Source of the DNA: Membranihabitans maritimus
GTDB taxonomy: Bacteria; Bacteroidota; Bacteroidia; Chitinophagales; Saprospiraceae
Assembly (NCBI RefSeq): GCF_021729145.1
Contig: NZ_JAJSLW010000015.1
Coordinates: 64,560 to 128,559 of the forward strand
Length of the DNA stretch: 64,000 nt
Reading direction: 5' to 3'
Shown: positions 38,733 through 49,902 of the stretch, piece by piece
Position numbering within the stretch: the first letter of the stretch is position 1
Layout: each line of letters starts with the position of its first letter
Position numbers and translations under genes: made by a program
Notes under the pieces: model-generated
What the model saw: only the letters and a program-made list of their open reading frames with translations
Database searches by the model: none
What the model was told of the DNA's origin: nothing

Positions 38733-39163
38733 GAGTCTAAACAGCAATTTCTACTGAAAATTTTTCTTCGTTAAAACTCCATTTGGCCTGTTGTTGTTAT
38801 TTTTTTTTGTTGCGACAGGATCCCGAAAGGGCCTGTTCCGACCCCCGAGGGGTCGGATTCTATTAGTGATTCGCCAAAACGATTGTTTCGACCTCAGAGA
38901 GGTCGGATAAGTTCCCATTCTTCTAAAATCATCCCTTCCAATTCTGGGGTTGGATTTAACGTCAAATAGTAAAAACAGGTAATCCGACACCCTCCGGGGT
39001 CACCTATCCTGTTTTACGCGTCCTTCTAACATAATCAGACCCCCAAGGGGGCTTTTATCATAGCTTGGAAGCATTAAAACCAGGTGCATCCTGGTGAACA
39101 AAAACGATATAAAACAGGCGCTTATCAGGTTTTACTTTTCAGTAGAAATTGCTGGAGTCTAAA
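38733..39163. repeat. 9-bp target site duplication GAGTCTAAA flanking the mobile element
   Basis: GAGTCTAAA occurs at 38733-38741 and again at 39155-39163, each copy directly abutting one end of the 413-bp element. An exact 9-bp duplication placed precisely at both ends is the expected footprint of a transposase that makes a 9-bp staggered cut. Confidence 0.85.
38742..39154. mobile_element. 413-bp non-autonomous (MITE-like) element with 19-bp terminal inverted repeats
   Basis: The left end CAGCAATTTCTACTGAAAA (38742-38760) is the exact reverse complement of the right end (39136-39154), and both ends are flanked by the same 9-bp direct repeat. The inside carries no transposase. It is built from a series of hairpins: TCCGACCCC-CGA-GGGGTCGGA at 38837-38857, CGACCTC-AGA-GAGGTCG at 38889-38905, a decayed copy at about 38984-39003 nested inside an outer AAAACAGG/CCTGTTTT stem, and CCCCC-AA-GGGGG at 39040-39051. 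The exact TSD suggests recent insertion. A transposase elsewhere in the genome must mobilise it. The donor family is unknown to me. Confidence 0.85.
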
Positions 39164-39299
39164 GGATCTTGAAGAAAATTGATATAGTTGTTGGAATAGA
39201 ATTAAATTTTTAATATTTGTATTAATTTAATATTAAAATATATAATAATTATTTTTTCATATTTTTTATCGTTAAATTTTTCTGTTTGAGCTAAAAATC

Positions 39300-39951
39300 A
39301 TGTGGTGTAAAAACGTTACTTTACATTTTAGGATGTTTGACCTTGTGTACTTCTTGCAAAACCATAAAAATTTCGGATTTTCAGACGGGGAAGGAAATGG
39401 GTGTATTGTTGCCGGTCCTTGAGCCCCGGATTCACGTGGCAGAAGAAATCGGAGCTTACGGATATAGGGGAGAAGCACCGACAGCTTCTATAGATCCCGA
39501 GACGTTTTTGCCAATTGCAAATAATAGAATTGCCGGGGATAACCGATTTCACGATGTGACAACGATTTTTGAGAGAGAGGTTAAGAACAGTATTACACAG
39601 TCCGTAGGTGAAAAAAAGGGTATATTGATCTGAAGATCCCGGCAATAATTACCAATACGGACCATGGGTGGATGGTTCTCTCCATTTTGACCCTATTTAT
39701 TAGGAATGCCGATGAGCGGAATCAAGACGGCAATGGATATCGAAGTCGAAATCTATGACCTGGATGAGAATTTGATTGCCCGGTATAATGCTACTTGTGA
39801 AAGAAAATTACATGTGGCATTCTACCACGGATACAATAAGGACGATGCCCGGAGAAAGTCCAATTTGGATGCCTTTAAATGCGCGATGAATGATATCAAG
39901 AATCAAATTTTACAGGATGTTCATGCCATTAAGAAAAAACTGGGGGAGTAA
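39300..39951 (+). pseudogene. Frameshifted lipoprotein gene
   Basis: Three pieces in different frames join to one coherent protein. Removing one A from the AAAAA run at 39309-39313 fuses the ATG at 39300 to a lipoprotein signal (KTLLYILGCLTLCTSC). The frame then runs to 39633. Adding one A to the seven-A run at 39611-39617 gives EKKGYIDLKIPAIITNTDHGWMVLSILTLFI, and a further shift near 39695-39705 reaches LGMPMSGIKTAMDIEVEIYDLDENLIARYNAT and ends at 39951. The joined order (signal, soluble part, hydrophobic GW..LS.LTLF..GMP segment, VEIYD..LIARY, repeated Lys-rich end) looks like a known type of Bacteroidota lipoprotein. Two of the three lesions lie in A runs, so either the gene is decaying or the assembly has homopolymer errors. 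Confidence 0.7.
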
Positions 39952-40122
39952 GGAGTTTTCAAATATAAGAATAGAAACCTATGTTTTACGGGTTATATAC
40001 TACCCGGGACGTTTTGGATTGACCGGTTCGATGTGCCGGGGAAAATGAAGTAGGAAAATATAATTCCTTACTCATACTATCGATGAGATCATTCAAATTC
40101 TAACCAACTAACTTTTTCCAAA

Positions 40123-42363
40123 TCAGGACAAATGTTTAATAAACGGTTGATCATAAATCCGTTTACCTGTAGCTTTGTAAAGTGCATTAGCCAGTGCACC
40201 AATTACCGGAGGGTATGGTGGTTCTCCTAATCCCGTAGGGTCGATGTCATTCTTTACGAATTGTACTTCAATGGACTTAGGGGCTTCACTGTGACGTATG
40301 AGTTTGTATTTATCAAAATTTTTCTGTTGGGGAACCCCATCTATAAAAGTCAACTCACTGTAAAGGGCGTGACCAATACCGTCTATGGTACCTCCTTCAA
40401 TCATATTGGTTGCGGCATCGGGATTAACAACAATTCCACAATCAACGGCACAATAAACTTTTTCTATTACAGGTTTATTCCCATCCATTACCAAATCTAC
40501 AACATTAGCTACATACGAGTTGTGGCAATAATACGCAGCCATTCCCCGGTGCACATTTTCAGGGGGGGTATCCCAATTGCTCATCTCCCGGACTAGCTTA
40601 ATGACCCCGGCATATCTTTCTGCGTCGTAATCATTATTCTCTCCGACTGGCTGATTTTTTGCTTTTTCGAATAATTCAAGGCGAAGGTCGATTGGGTCTT
40701 TTCCGGCTTCTTCAGCAAGTTCATCAAGGAAGGCTTGTTCTACTCCGGCTGAAAAATTAGAGCGAGGTGCACGGAAAGCACCATGTGTTATATTTGTATC
40801 AATAGACCAGTTTTCTGCCAGATAATGATCGAGGGCTCCAGCTGGAAAGCGATTGGCGAATAATGGGCTTTCCGACATTCCTCCCATTCGCACCTGGAAA
40901 GCAGTAATATTATTATCTGCATCCAATCCGGCACGATAGGTAGCTAAATAGGCTGGTCGATAGGTTCCAGCTGTCATGTCATCTTCGCGAGTGTATATCA
41001 ATTTAATCGGGGCATTTACTTTTTTCGAAATAATAGCCGCTTCTATTAGAAAATTGCCATATAGCCTGCGACCAAATCCTCCTCCCATACGGGTCATTTG
41101 TATGTCTATTTTTTCCAATGGTAGACCTAATCGGTCGGATGCTGTTTCCTCCAGGAATTCAGGAGTTTGAATGGGCCCTTTTAATATTGCTTTATCCGAA
41201 GTTACATGAGCAAAGAAATTCATGGGCTCCATGCAATTGTGAGCCAGATGAGGGGCCGTGTATGTACGTTCAAGTATTTTAGTTGCTTTATCGAAATTTT
41301 CCCTGGGATTCCCATCTTCTCGAACGGTTTCCCCTCCCTGAGCATCTCTATCTTTCATTTTCTGCATATACATCTCAGTTGACTCCAAACCTGCAGGGAA
41401 ATTGACGGACCATTCTCTGCCTGATCGGTGAAAAGGAACAGTCTGATCCCCGGTTTTTTCCCATTCTGCCTTTACAGCTTTTTTGGCCTGCATTACCTGC
41501 CAGGTAGACTCTCCTACTACAGCTATAAGATGAGGGAATGCGGAAATATCAAAACTACCTCTTTTTTCATCTGATCCAAAAGTCTCAAATGTGAAAACGT
41601 CTTTAATCCCAGCCATATTCTTGGCTTCAGAAGCATCTATAGATTTGAGACTCATTCCAAATGCGGGAGGATGAATAATCATAGCTACCAACATGCCTTC
41701 TTCATAGGTATCTATGCCATAAAGTGGCTGTCCTGTGACAATCTTATGGCCATCTACATTTTTTCTAGATGTACCTATTATCTTAAATTCCTTTTTTTCT
41801 TTAAGAGGTACGTTATCGGGTACCGGGATGTCAACGGCTGCTGATGCCATTTCTCCGTATCCTGCTTCCTTTCCGCTTCCACTGTGAACTAGTTTTCCAT
41901 TTTCAGTAGTTATCTCTTCCGGAGGAACATCCCAGGTTTTAGCAGCTGCCAGGATCAGCATTTGGCGGGCTGTAGCCCCGGTTGTTCTCAAGCTTTCCCA
42001 GCTTTGTCGAATGGACTGACTTCCACCAGCTAATTGCCGTGTAAAAATATCGGTGTTCAAGGGTGCCTGCTCTACCATGACATCTTTCCAGTCCACGTCT
42101 AATTCTTCAGCAACAAGCATCGGCATTGATGTTTTTACATTTTGTCCTATTTCCGGGTTCGGAGACATAATAGTGACTAATCCATTATCTCCGATTTTTA
42201 GAAACCCGTTAATGTTATACCACTCTTCGGGCATTGATTTTACCTGTTCAGCGGAAGGGGTACATCCTAATAGCCAGTTGAATCCAATTAAAATCCCACC
42301 TCCGGCAGCAGCCGATACTTTTAAGAATGATCTCCTATCTTGAGTTGTAATTACCTTTGTCAT
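40123..42363 (-). CDS. Xanthine-dehydrogenase-family molybdopterin-binding subunit, Tat-exported
   Basis: This 746-residue large subunit of a molybdenum hydroxylase resembles isoquinoline 1-oxidoreductase and membrane aldehyde dehydrogenases (IorB type). A Tat signal (DRRSFLKVSAAAGG) with a Cys after the hydrophobic stretch (WLLGC) suggests export and possibly lipid attachment. Molybdopterin motifs are visible: QNVKTSMPMLVAEELDVDW, GGSQSIRQSWESLR, TRMGGGFGRRLYGNFLIEAA, GAFRAPRSNFSAGVEQAFLDELA and the late PVIGALANALYKATGKR. It works with the 2Fe-2S subunit encoded 17 bases upstream. The substrate is unknown. An aldehyde or N-heterocycle would be typical. Confidence 0.9.
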   Translation of the reverse strand: MTKVITTQDRRSFLKVSAAAGGGILIGFNWLLGCTPSAEQVKSMPEEWYNINGFLKIGDNGLVTIMSPNPEIGQNVKTSMPMLVAEELDVDWKDVMVEQAPLNTDIFTRQLAGGSQSIRQSWESLRTTGATARQMLILAAAKTWDVPPEEITTENGKLVHSGSGKEAGYGEMASAAVDIPVPDNVPLKEKKEFKIIGTSRKNVDGHKIVTGQPLYGIDTYEEGMLVAMIIHPPAFGMSLKSIDASEAKNMAGIKDVFTFETFGSDEKRGSFDISAFPHLIAVVGESTWQVMQAKKAVKAEWEKTGDQTVPFHRSGREWSVNFPAGLESTEMYMQKMKDRDAQGGETVREDGNPRENFDKATKILERTYTAPHLAHNCMEPMNFFAHVTSDKAILKGPIQTPEFLEETASDRLGLPLEKIDIQMTRMGGGFGRRLYGNFLIEAAIISKKVNAPIKLIYTREDDMTAGTYRPAYLATYRAGLDADNNITAFQVRMGGMSESPLFANRFPAGALDHYLAENWSIDTNITHGAFRAPRSNFSAGVEQAFLDELAEEAGKDPIDLRLELFEKAKNQPVGENNDYDAERYAGVIKLVREMSNWDTPPENVHRGMAAYYCHNSYVANVVDLVMDGNKPVIEKVYCAVDCGIVVNPDAATNMIEGGTIDGIGHALYSELTFIDGVPQQKNFDKYKLIRHSEAPKSIEVQFVKNDIDPTGLGEPPYPPVIGALANALYKATGKRIYDQPFIKHLS

Positions 42364-42380
42364 AATTTGATCTTTTTCAA

Positions 42381-42839
42381 TTACTGGGTTTTAGCAGCTG
42401 TTTTAATGGCAGATTTAATTCGGGTATAGGTTCCGCATCGACAAATATTGCCGTTCATTGCGGATTCAATATCTTTATCTGAAGGATTGGAATTGTTCAA
42501 AAGTAAGGCGGATGCACTCATTATTTGTCCCGCCTGGCAGTAACCGCACTGTGGGATATCGTGTTCTATCCAGGCTTTTTGCACCGGGTGGTCCCCTTTT
42601 TCAGATAATCCTTCGATGGTCGTTACCTTATCTTCACCAACGGAAGAAACGGGGAGACTACAAGAACGCACAGCCGTACCATTTAAGTGTATGGTACAAG
42701 CACCGCACTGGGCAATACCACACCCAAATTTGGTCCCTAGTAATTTAAGATGATCTCTCAGTACCCACAACATCGGTGTGCCAGGATCTACATCTACTTC
42801 CTTCTTTTGTCCGTTTATATTTAATGTGAAAACTGCCAT
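42381..42839 (-). CDS. (2Fe-2S)-binding small subunit of the molybdenum hydroxylase
   Basis: The 152-residue protein carries two 2Fe-2S clusters. The plant-ferredoxin-type site uses Cys40, Cys45, Cys48 and Cys60 ([17 protein letters not shown]). The helical site uses Cys98, Cys101, Cys133 and Cys135 (CGYCQAGQ and [11 protein letters not shown]). It has no signal of its own and would be exported by hitch-hiking with the Tat-bearing large subunit, as in related systems. It is first in the two-gene operon. Confidence 0.93.
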   Translation of the reverse strand: MAVFTLNINGQKKEVDVDPGTPMLWVLRDHLKLLGTKFGCGIAQCGACTIHLNGTAVRSCSLPVSSVGEDKVTTIEGLSEKGDHPVQKAWIEHDIPQCGYCQAGQIMSASALLLNNSNPSDKDIESAMNGNICRCGTYTRIKSAIKTAAKTQ

Positions 42840-43038
42840 AGGTCAAAATTTTGAATTAATATAATCATTTTCAATTCATTTTACGAAAGAGCGGAGATCA
42901 TATTGAATAATAATAGTAATAATTTTCTAACGCCAAACAAGGATCTCTATTTTATAAAAGAGTAGTTCAGAATCGTTTTGAAAGGATTTGATCAGGAAGG
43001 TTGGTGAAAAGTATGTTTAAATCTTTATTTATTAATAT

Positions 43039-43054
43039 ATCAGCGCTTGCTGAT
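43039..43054. promoter_or_regulatory. Palindrome in the katG/molybdenum-hydroxylase divergent region
   Basis: ATCAGC-GCTT-GCTGAT is a perfect inverted repeat with 6-bp arms in the 430-bp gap 42840-43269 between the divergent katG and iron-sulfur subunit genes. It could be an operator. Otherwise the gap holds no gene, and I found no clear promoter box. Confidence 0.3.
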
Positions 43055-43218
43055 CCATCCTTTATTTAGTATATTTTCTCACCATATATTTGGAAGGGAA
43101 GGATAGTAAGATATATAAACCATTCGATGTTACAATAAATCGTAAATGTGTACGCTTCTAAAATTTAATTATAGATTTCCTTTATGAGTGTATAGAAATC
43201 ATAGATGGAGATTCTTAA

Positions 43219-45477
<2,259 letters not shown>

Positions 45478-45508
45478 TTCTTGAGTCTTTCCTTTACGAT
45501 GAAAATTT

Positions 45509-45542
45509 CCCCGGTGGAAGACATTCCTTCCGGGGTTTTTTT
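45509..45542 (+). terminator. Rho-independent terminator of katG
   Basis: CCCCGG at 45509-45514 pairs with CCGGGG at 45530-45535. An inner GGAAG/CTTCC can extend or replace part of the stem, and seven T residues follow at 45536-45542. It begins 32 bases after the katG stop. Confidence 0.85.
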
Positions 45543-46326
45543 GTGTTATGAATTATGACTTTGTATCTGGTGAATTTTCAAAAATGATACATATGAATGA
45601 ATAATGGAGAACTGGATACTTGATGATTTTTCTATAATACCGTCTACGTATCCCGCATTTTGGTACGATGTAAAATTTTTGTAGTGGTAGGTCAACCGCT
45701 GATCCACTTGAAGTACAATTTTTTAGTATAAAGTTTCAGGGCGGGAAAAACCACATATTAATACCGTTTTTGATATTTCCAGCTTTTTGTTGACCAGGCA
45801 AATGACATCATGAATCAGAATAACGTGCAGAAACAAACTGGCAATAGAAATAGTGTAACGCTCTGGAGTTCCAAACTTCTGATTCTGCATTTGACATTGA
45901 AAATTCAAATTGGAAATACCATTTATATTTTGATTGTTTTGGGCTTGGGTGATTACTTTTTTTGAGCAACCGATGTCCAGTCCAGAATGAATAATCGGCG
46001 AAAGTTTAAAAAGGGAGATCCCCGGCGCCACATCCGAATTCAATGACTCTAGAGTGAGGGGGGTACTAATTTCGCTAATTGAGTCCTTACAGAGGCTAGT
46101 GCATCAACTACTAAATTCATATGAGTACCAAGTCTTGATCTTTATGGGCATCTTTCCGCTCCGCAGACATGCGGAATTCGGGATTGTGCTTCAGTCAGAG
46201 AACCCCAGCTATCTTCCTTCAACGCCGCCTTGATTTGTACAAAAATATCTGCGACTTATAGCATAGCAACTTAGTGTTGGACCCACTAGATTGTCGAAAG
46301 CTTTAAACCTCATGCAGTTTCGGAAA
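45543..46326. other. Long intergenic region with no recognised gene
   Basis: About 780 bases lie between the katG terminator and the end of the GH97 gene. On the minus strand a frame of 106 codons (45723-46043) is open, but it has no recognisable motif, no plausible signal peptide and no start context, and I do not call it. The stretch could be remains of a decayed gene. I see no repeat or hairpin of note. Confidence 0.5.
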
Positions 46327-48285
46327 TTATTTTTTCACTAATATAGCACTCCATCCCCCGCCATTTTGCAAATTCATCGTCAAAGAAGTAGATGAATTAA
46401 CTGCTTTTTCTTCGATTGTGAAATCTTCCGGGTATTTTTTAGCATTGATACCGTCCCTGTAAATCGTGGCGTTATATTCCCCGGATGGTAAAAAAGAAAG
46501 ATCAAGTTCAAGATGCCGGGATTCATTATTAGTAATAGCACCCACATACCATTTTGTATCTTTTCGACGGGCGATTACTACATATTCGCCGGTTTCTCCC
46601 TGAAGGGCGATGGTCTCATCCCATATAGTGGGAATTTGACTTATATATTCGATCGTTTCTTTATTCTTATAGTAAGCGGAAGGTGTATCACAAAGCATTT
46701 GAAGTGCAGATTCAAAAATAGTATACAGTGCTATCTGGTGGGCTCGGGTTCCCATGCTCATGGGGCGGTCAAAATTGATGAAATGGTTTTCTATGGTAGT
46801 GTTGTGCATCGCACCCGGGGTGTAATCCATCGGTCCGACTGCCATTCTTACAAAGGGTAAAATCGTATTGTGAGTGGGGGTGATGTCATGAGACCATTTG
46901 TGGTGCTCATTACCTTTTACCCCTTCATAACTGATAATATTAGGAAACGCTTTTCGCAGGCCCCCGGGTTTAAACGCCCCATGGAAGTCAACCAACAATT
47001 TTCTTTCTGCGCATTCCCGGGCAATGATTTCGTACGATTTTGTCATGTATTGGTCCCCTCGTTGCATAAAATCTACTTTGATCCCCGCAGCGCCCCATTT
47101 GGCATACGTGTCGAGAATTTCTTCCATATTCTCATCCAGTGGTTTCCAAAGGCACCAAAGAATGATCCGTACATTTTTTTCATTGCCGTACCGAATCAGT
47201 TCCTGAACTTCTATATCGGGATTGAAAGCCAAAATTTCTGTAGTAGATTTAGTCCATCCTTCGTCCAGGATAACGTATTCTAGACCGTATTCCGAAGCGA
47301 AATCAATATAGTACTTATAGGTTTCTGTATTGAGTCCTGATTCAAAATCCACGTCGAAAACATTGTTGGCATTCCACCAATCCCACGCTACTTTCCCGGG
47401 ACGTATCCAGGAAATATCTTTCAATTGGCTTTCACGGGAGAGTTGTAACACCAGATTCTGTTCTATAAACTCAGTGTCGTCATCAGTGATAACGAAAAAT
47501 CGCCAGGGAAAATTTCGTGTGCCTTCCGTCCTGGCAATGTATGGATGTTCTTCTGTAATGATGACATTCCTGTCGCCACCGCTCCCTTCCTGTGGAATGG
47601 TTTCAGCTACTGCTTTGGGGTGCATAGCTGACAAATGATTGCCAGCAGATCCTTTGAGAAATAGCTGGGGATAATCAAAAACATCGGCTTCGGAGAATAA
47701 TATTTTTACATCGTTTTGTTCGTCAAACAATATAGGCAATGAGCCAAATTGATTGTTTTTTAATGTATCTATTTTGGTAGTGATATAGCTTCGTTCATAA
47801 TGGGAGTAGGTCGATTCTTCCAGGGGAAAAAAAGAGGTTGTCCCATTGGGAAAATGTACGTTCATCACTTCTTCGTCTACCTCAATAGTTCGGTCAAAAG
47901 AAGTGGAAAACCTGTATGCAACGGCATTATTATATACTCGAAAATCCAGTCGAAAATTATTTTCGAAAGTTAATTGTAATTCTTTAAAGTGATTTAGTAC
48001 TGTACTGCTTTTTAGGGGCAGGAAGGCAGGAAACTCTTCCTCAACTACTACTGTATTTTCTCTTCCGATTTTGAGGTTTTTACTCAGAAGATGGCCATTG
48101 ACTTTTAGATCAATATTTACCTCCGGCAAAACGGCTTTTCCGTATTTCTCTACTTTCCAGGTGATAAAATCGTCAATAGATATGGATACTTTTGTTTTTC
48201 CGTCAATAGAGGTCAGGGAGAAATTCTGTGAATAAATTGTATGAGCGAAAAAAGCCAGAATGAAAAGAAGGAGCGGTTTTTTCAT
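46327..48285 (-). CDS. GH97 family alpha-glycosidase, exported
   Basis: The 652-residue protein has a signal peptide (cleavage near TIYSQ), the GH97 N-terminal super-sandwich (residues about 22-290) and a TIM barrel. Motifs are AWDWWNANN, LEYVILDEGWTK, GIKVDFMQRGDQ with Asp405, LVDFHGAFKPGGLRKAFPN and SYEGVKGNEH with Glu454 and Glu460. GH97 contains inverting alpha-glucosidases (SusB) and retaining alpha-galactosidases. An Asp in the VDF position is the nucleophile of the retaining branch, so this protein is more likely of that type. The gene stands alone on the minus strand and is not part of a visible SusCD locus. Confidence 0.93.
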   Translation of the reverse strand: MKKPLLLFILAFFAHTIYSQNFSLTSIDGKTKVSISIDDFITWKVEKYGKAVLPEVNIDLKVNGHLLSKNLKIGRENTVVVEEEFPAFLPLKSSTVLNHFKELQLTFENNFRLDFRVYNNAVAYRFSTSFDRTIEVDEEVMNVHFPNGTTSFFPLEESTYSHYERSYITTKIDTLKNNQFGSLPILFDEQNDVKILFSEADVFDYPQLFLKGSAGNHLSAMHPKAVAETIPQEGSGGDRNVIITEEHPYIARTEGTRNFPWRFFVITDDDTEFIEQNLVLQLSRESQLKDISWIRPGKVAWDWWNANNVFDVDFESGLNTETYKYYIDFASEYGLEYVILDEGWTKSTTEILAFNPDIEVQELIRYGNEKNVRIILWCLWKPLDENMEEILDTYAKWGAAGIKVDFMQRGDQYMTKSYEIIARECAERKLLVDFHGAFKPGGLRKAFPNIISYEGVKGNEHHKWSHDITPTHNTILPFVRMAVGPMDYTPGAMHNTTIENHFINFDRPMSMGTRAHQIALYTIFESALQMLCDTPSAYYKNKETIEYISQIPTIWDETIALQGETGEYVVIARRKDTKWYVGAITNNESRHLELDLSFLPSGEYNATIYRDGINAKKYPEDFTIEEKAVNSSTSLTMNLQNGGGWSAILVKK

Positions 48286-48465
48286 GGTTGTGGTTTTAAT
48301 GTAATTTGAGCTGTTTATATCCGAAGTTAATGATATATATAAGTATTTTGTACTAAAATTCAGTAAGAAAAAGATCTAATTTCAATCAATGAATAGTATA
48401 TGGCTTTGAGCAGCCATATAGTGAGGATAAATATGGGGCGAGAATAATGAATATTATGCCTCAAT

Positions 48466-49740
48466 TTATCTGTTATAGGGTCTTTCATTTATCCAATTGA
48501 ATCCTCTATTGATTAATTCAAAATCTCTGCGAGTCATATAAATTTTCACGGAATCTCCCGATATCAATTTGCCGGATAAATGTAGTCTGTTGGAATCGGG
48601 AATCGTATACTTGAAGGAATATTCCATCGGTGAATCATCTCCGGAAGTTAATTCTATTGTACCCGGATCACCAGTATCAATTATTTGGGATCGGAAGGGG
48701 ATTTGTCGCTTATTCATATAAATGATTCTTGCTGCACTTCCCTTATCGATAATAAATTGATCCCACCTTTTAAGATCGGTCTTTAATGGAGGTAAAGTGT
48801 CGTTATTTATAATGAATGTATCGACATCGTAAAGTCCGTATAACTTTGGTATTGGAACCTTTTTCTGGTTATTTGAATATATTACGATTCCTGAAATTAA
48901 GTAATAACCTATCACTACGGTTTTAATGCCTAATTTTGTGGTTTTTATCCATTTCTTTCTAATTTCCGGGGCCTTAATAATTGGTAGTGATACAGCATTG
49001 CCGGTAAAAAAGAATTTGAACAAATGTCTTGCATCGTTTAACAAAAGGAATAAAGTCATAACGACCAAAGCGGTAGAAACCATTTTAACCGGGACATCAT
49101 AGAAGTAGTTTATCGCCATGATATTAGCTGTAGTCATAAGTGTAATAATTGCCCCGAACGTCATAGTCCGCCTAAATAATAAAAAGACAGCTGCTATCTC
49201 GGCAATTCCCATAAAAATATTATACCCTTTTGAGAATCCCAAAAAAGTCCATGCTAATCCCATAGGGGAAGAGTCTCCATAATTTTGGATTAACCTGTGC
49301 ATGGCAGGATCGGGGAATTGGAACTTAATAATTTTTGCAAATCCATAATTAATTAGCATTAATCCTACATAGAATCGGACAACGACGGTGAGCCAGTAAT
49401 ATAGTTTATCGTAATTTTCCCGACTTTTATCCAACACCGACCACAGGACCGTTCCCAAAAGTGAAATTATCAAAATGGTAATAAGTATAACGTAATCGTA
49501 TGTTGTATCACCACTGCCATTCGTAAAGACGGTAATATCGTATGGAAGATGAAGAATGTGTTTGCCTATCCAGGGGATGATTGTATGCAGCAGTTCCGTT
49601 GGATACTTTATTATTATATACCAGAAAGGAAATGCACCATTGTTTTGAATAGCAATAAATAATACAAAGAAAATAAACACAAATCTGAAAGCTATTTTCT
49701 TAGTCAACCCCCAGTGCGAAGTTATTGCCGATGAATCCAT
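48466..49740 (-). CDS. DoxX-like polytopic membrane protein
   Basis: The 424-residue protein has about eight membrane segments. The central region VRFYVGLMLINYGFAKIIKFQFP, followed by MGLAWTFLGFSKGYNIFMGIAEIAAVFLLFRRT, resembles the DoxX/DoxD fold found in many oxidoreductase-associated membrane proteins. The last 120 residues form a soluble beta-rich tail (LISGDSVKIYMTRRDF). Function unknown. It lies between the GH97 gene and the sugar-isomerase gene, all on minus, with gaps of 160-180 bases. Confidence 0.7.
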   Translation of the reverse strand: MDSSAITSHWGLTKKIAFRFVFIFFVLFIAIQNNGAFPFWYIIIKYPTELLHTIIPWIGKHILHLPYDITVFTNGSGDTTYDYVILITILIISLLGTVLWSVLDKSRENYDKLYYWLTVVVRFYVGLMLINYGFAKIIKFQFPDPAMHRLIQNYGDSSPMGLAWTFLGFSKGYNIFMGIAEIAAVFLLFRRTMTFGAIITLMTTANIMAINYFYDVPVKMVSTALVVMTLFLLLNDARHLFKFFFTGNAVSLPIIKAPEIRKKWIKTTKLGIKTVVIGYYLISGIVIYSNNQKKVPIPKLYGLYDVDTFIINNDTLPPLKTDLKRWDQFIIDKGSAARIIYMNKRQIPFRSQIIDTGDPGTIELTSGDDSPMEYSFKYTIPDSNRLHLSGKLISGDSVKIYMTRRDFELINRGFNWINERPYNR

Positions 49741-49902
49741 TTTTATTGTTTGATCAAATTTAATAAAAATGGATCTATATTCGAATTGTGATTTTTATTA
49801 TTTTCGATGAAAAATTGATACAGATTCCGTCTGGGTATAAGAAAAGAATCCAAATACAGATAAAGAATCGTACTTAGTAAGTTAAAAGAATACTATTTAA
49901 TA

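Noticed and set aside
38751..38990. A 79-codon minus-strand frame within the mobile element
   Set aside because: It runs through the terminal repeat and hairpins and has no protein-like pattern. The element is better explained as non-coding.
39337..39633. Intact small gene starting at TTG 39337
   Set aside because: The frame upstream continues a signal peptide and the frame downstream continues a known-looking protein after single-base shifts, so it is part of a broken gene.
45723..46043. A 106-codon minus-strand frame in the gap after katG
   Set aside because: No motif, no signal peptide, no ribosome binding context. I describe the gap but do not call a gene.
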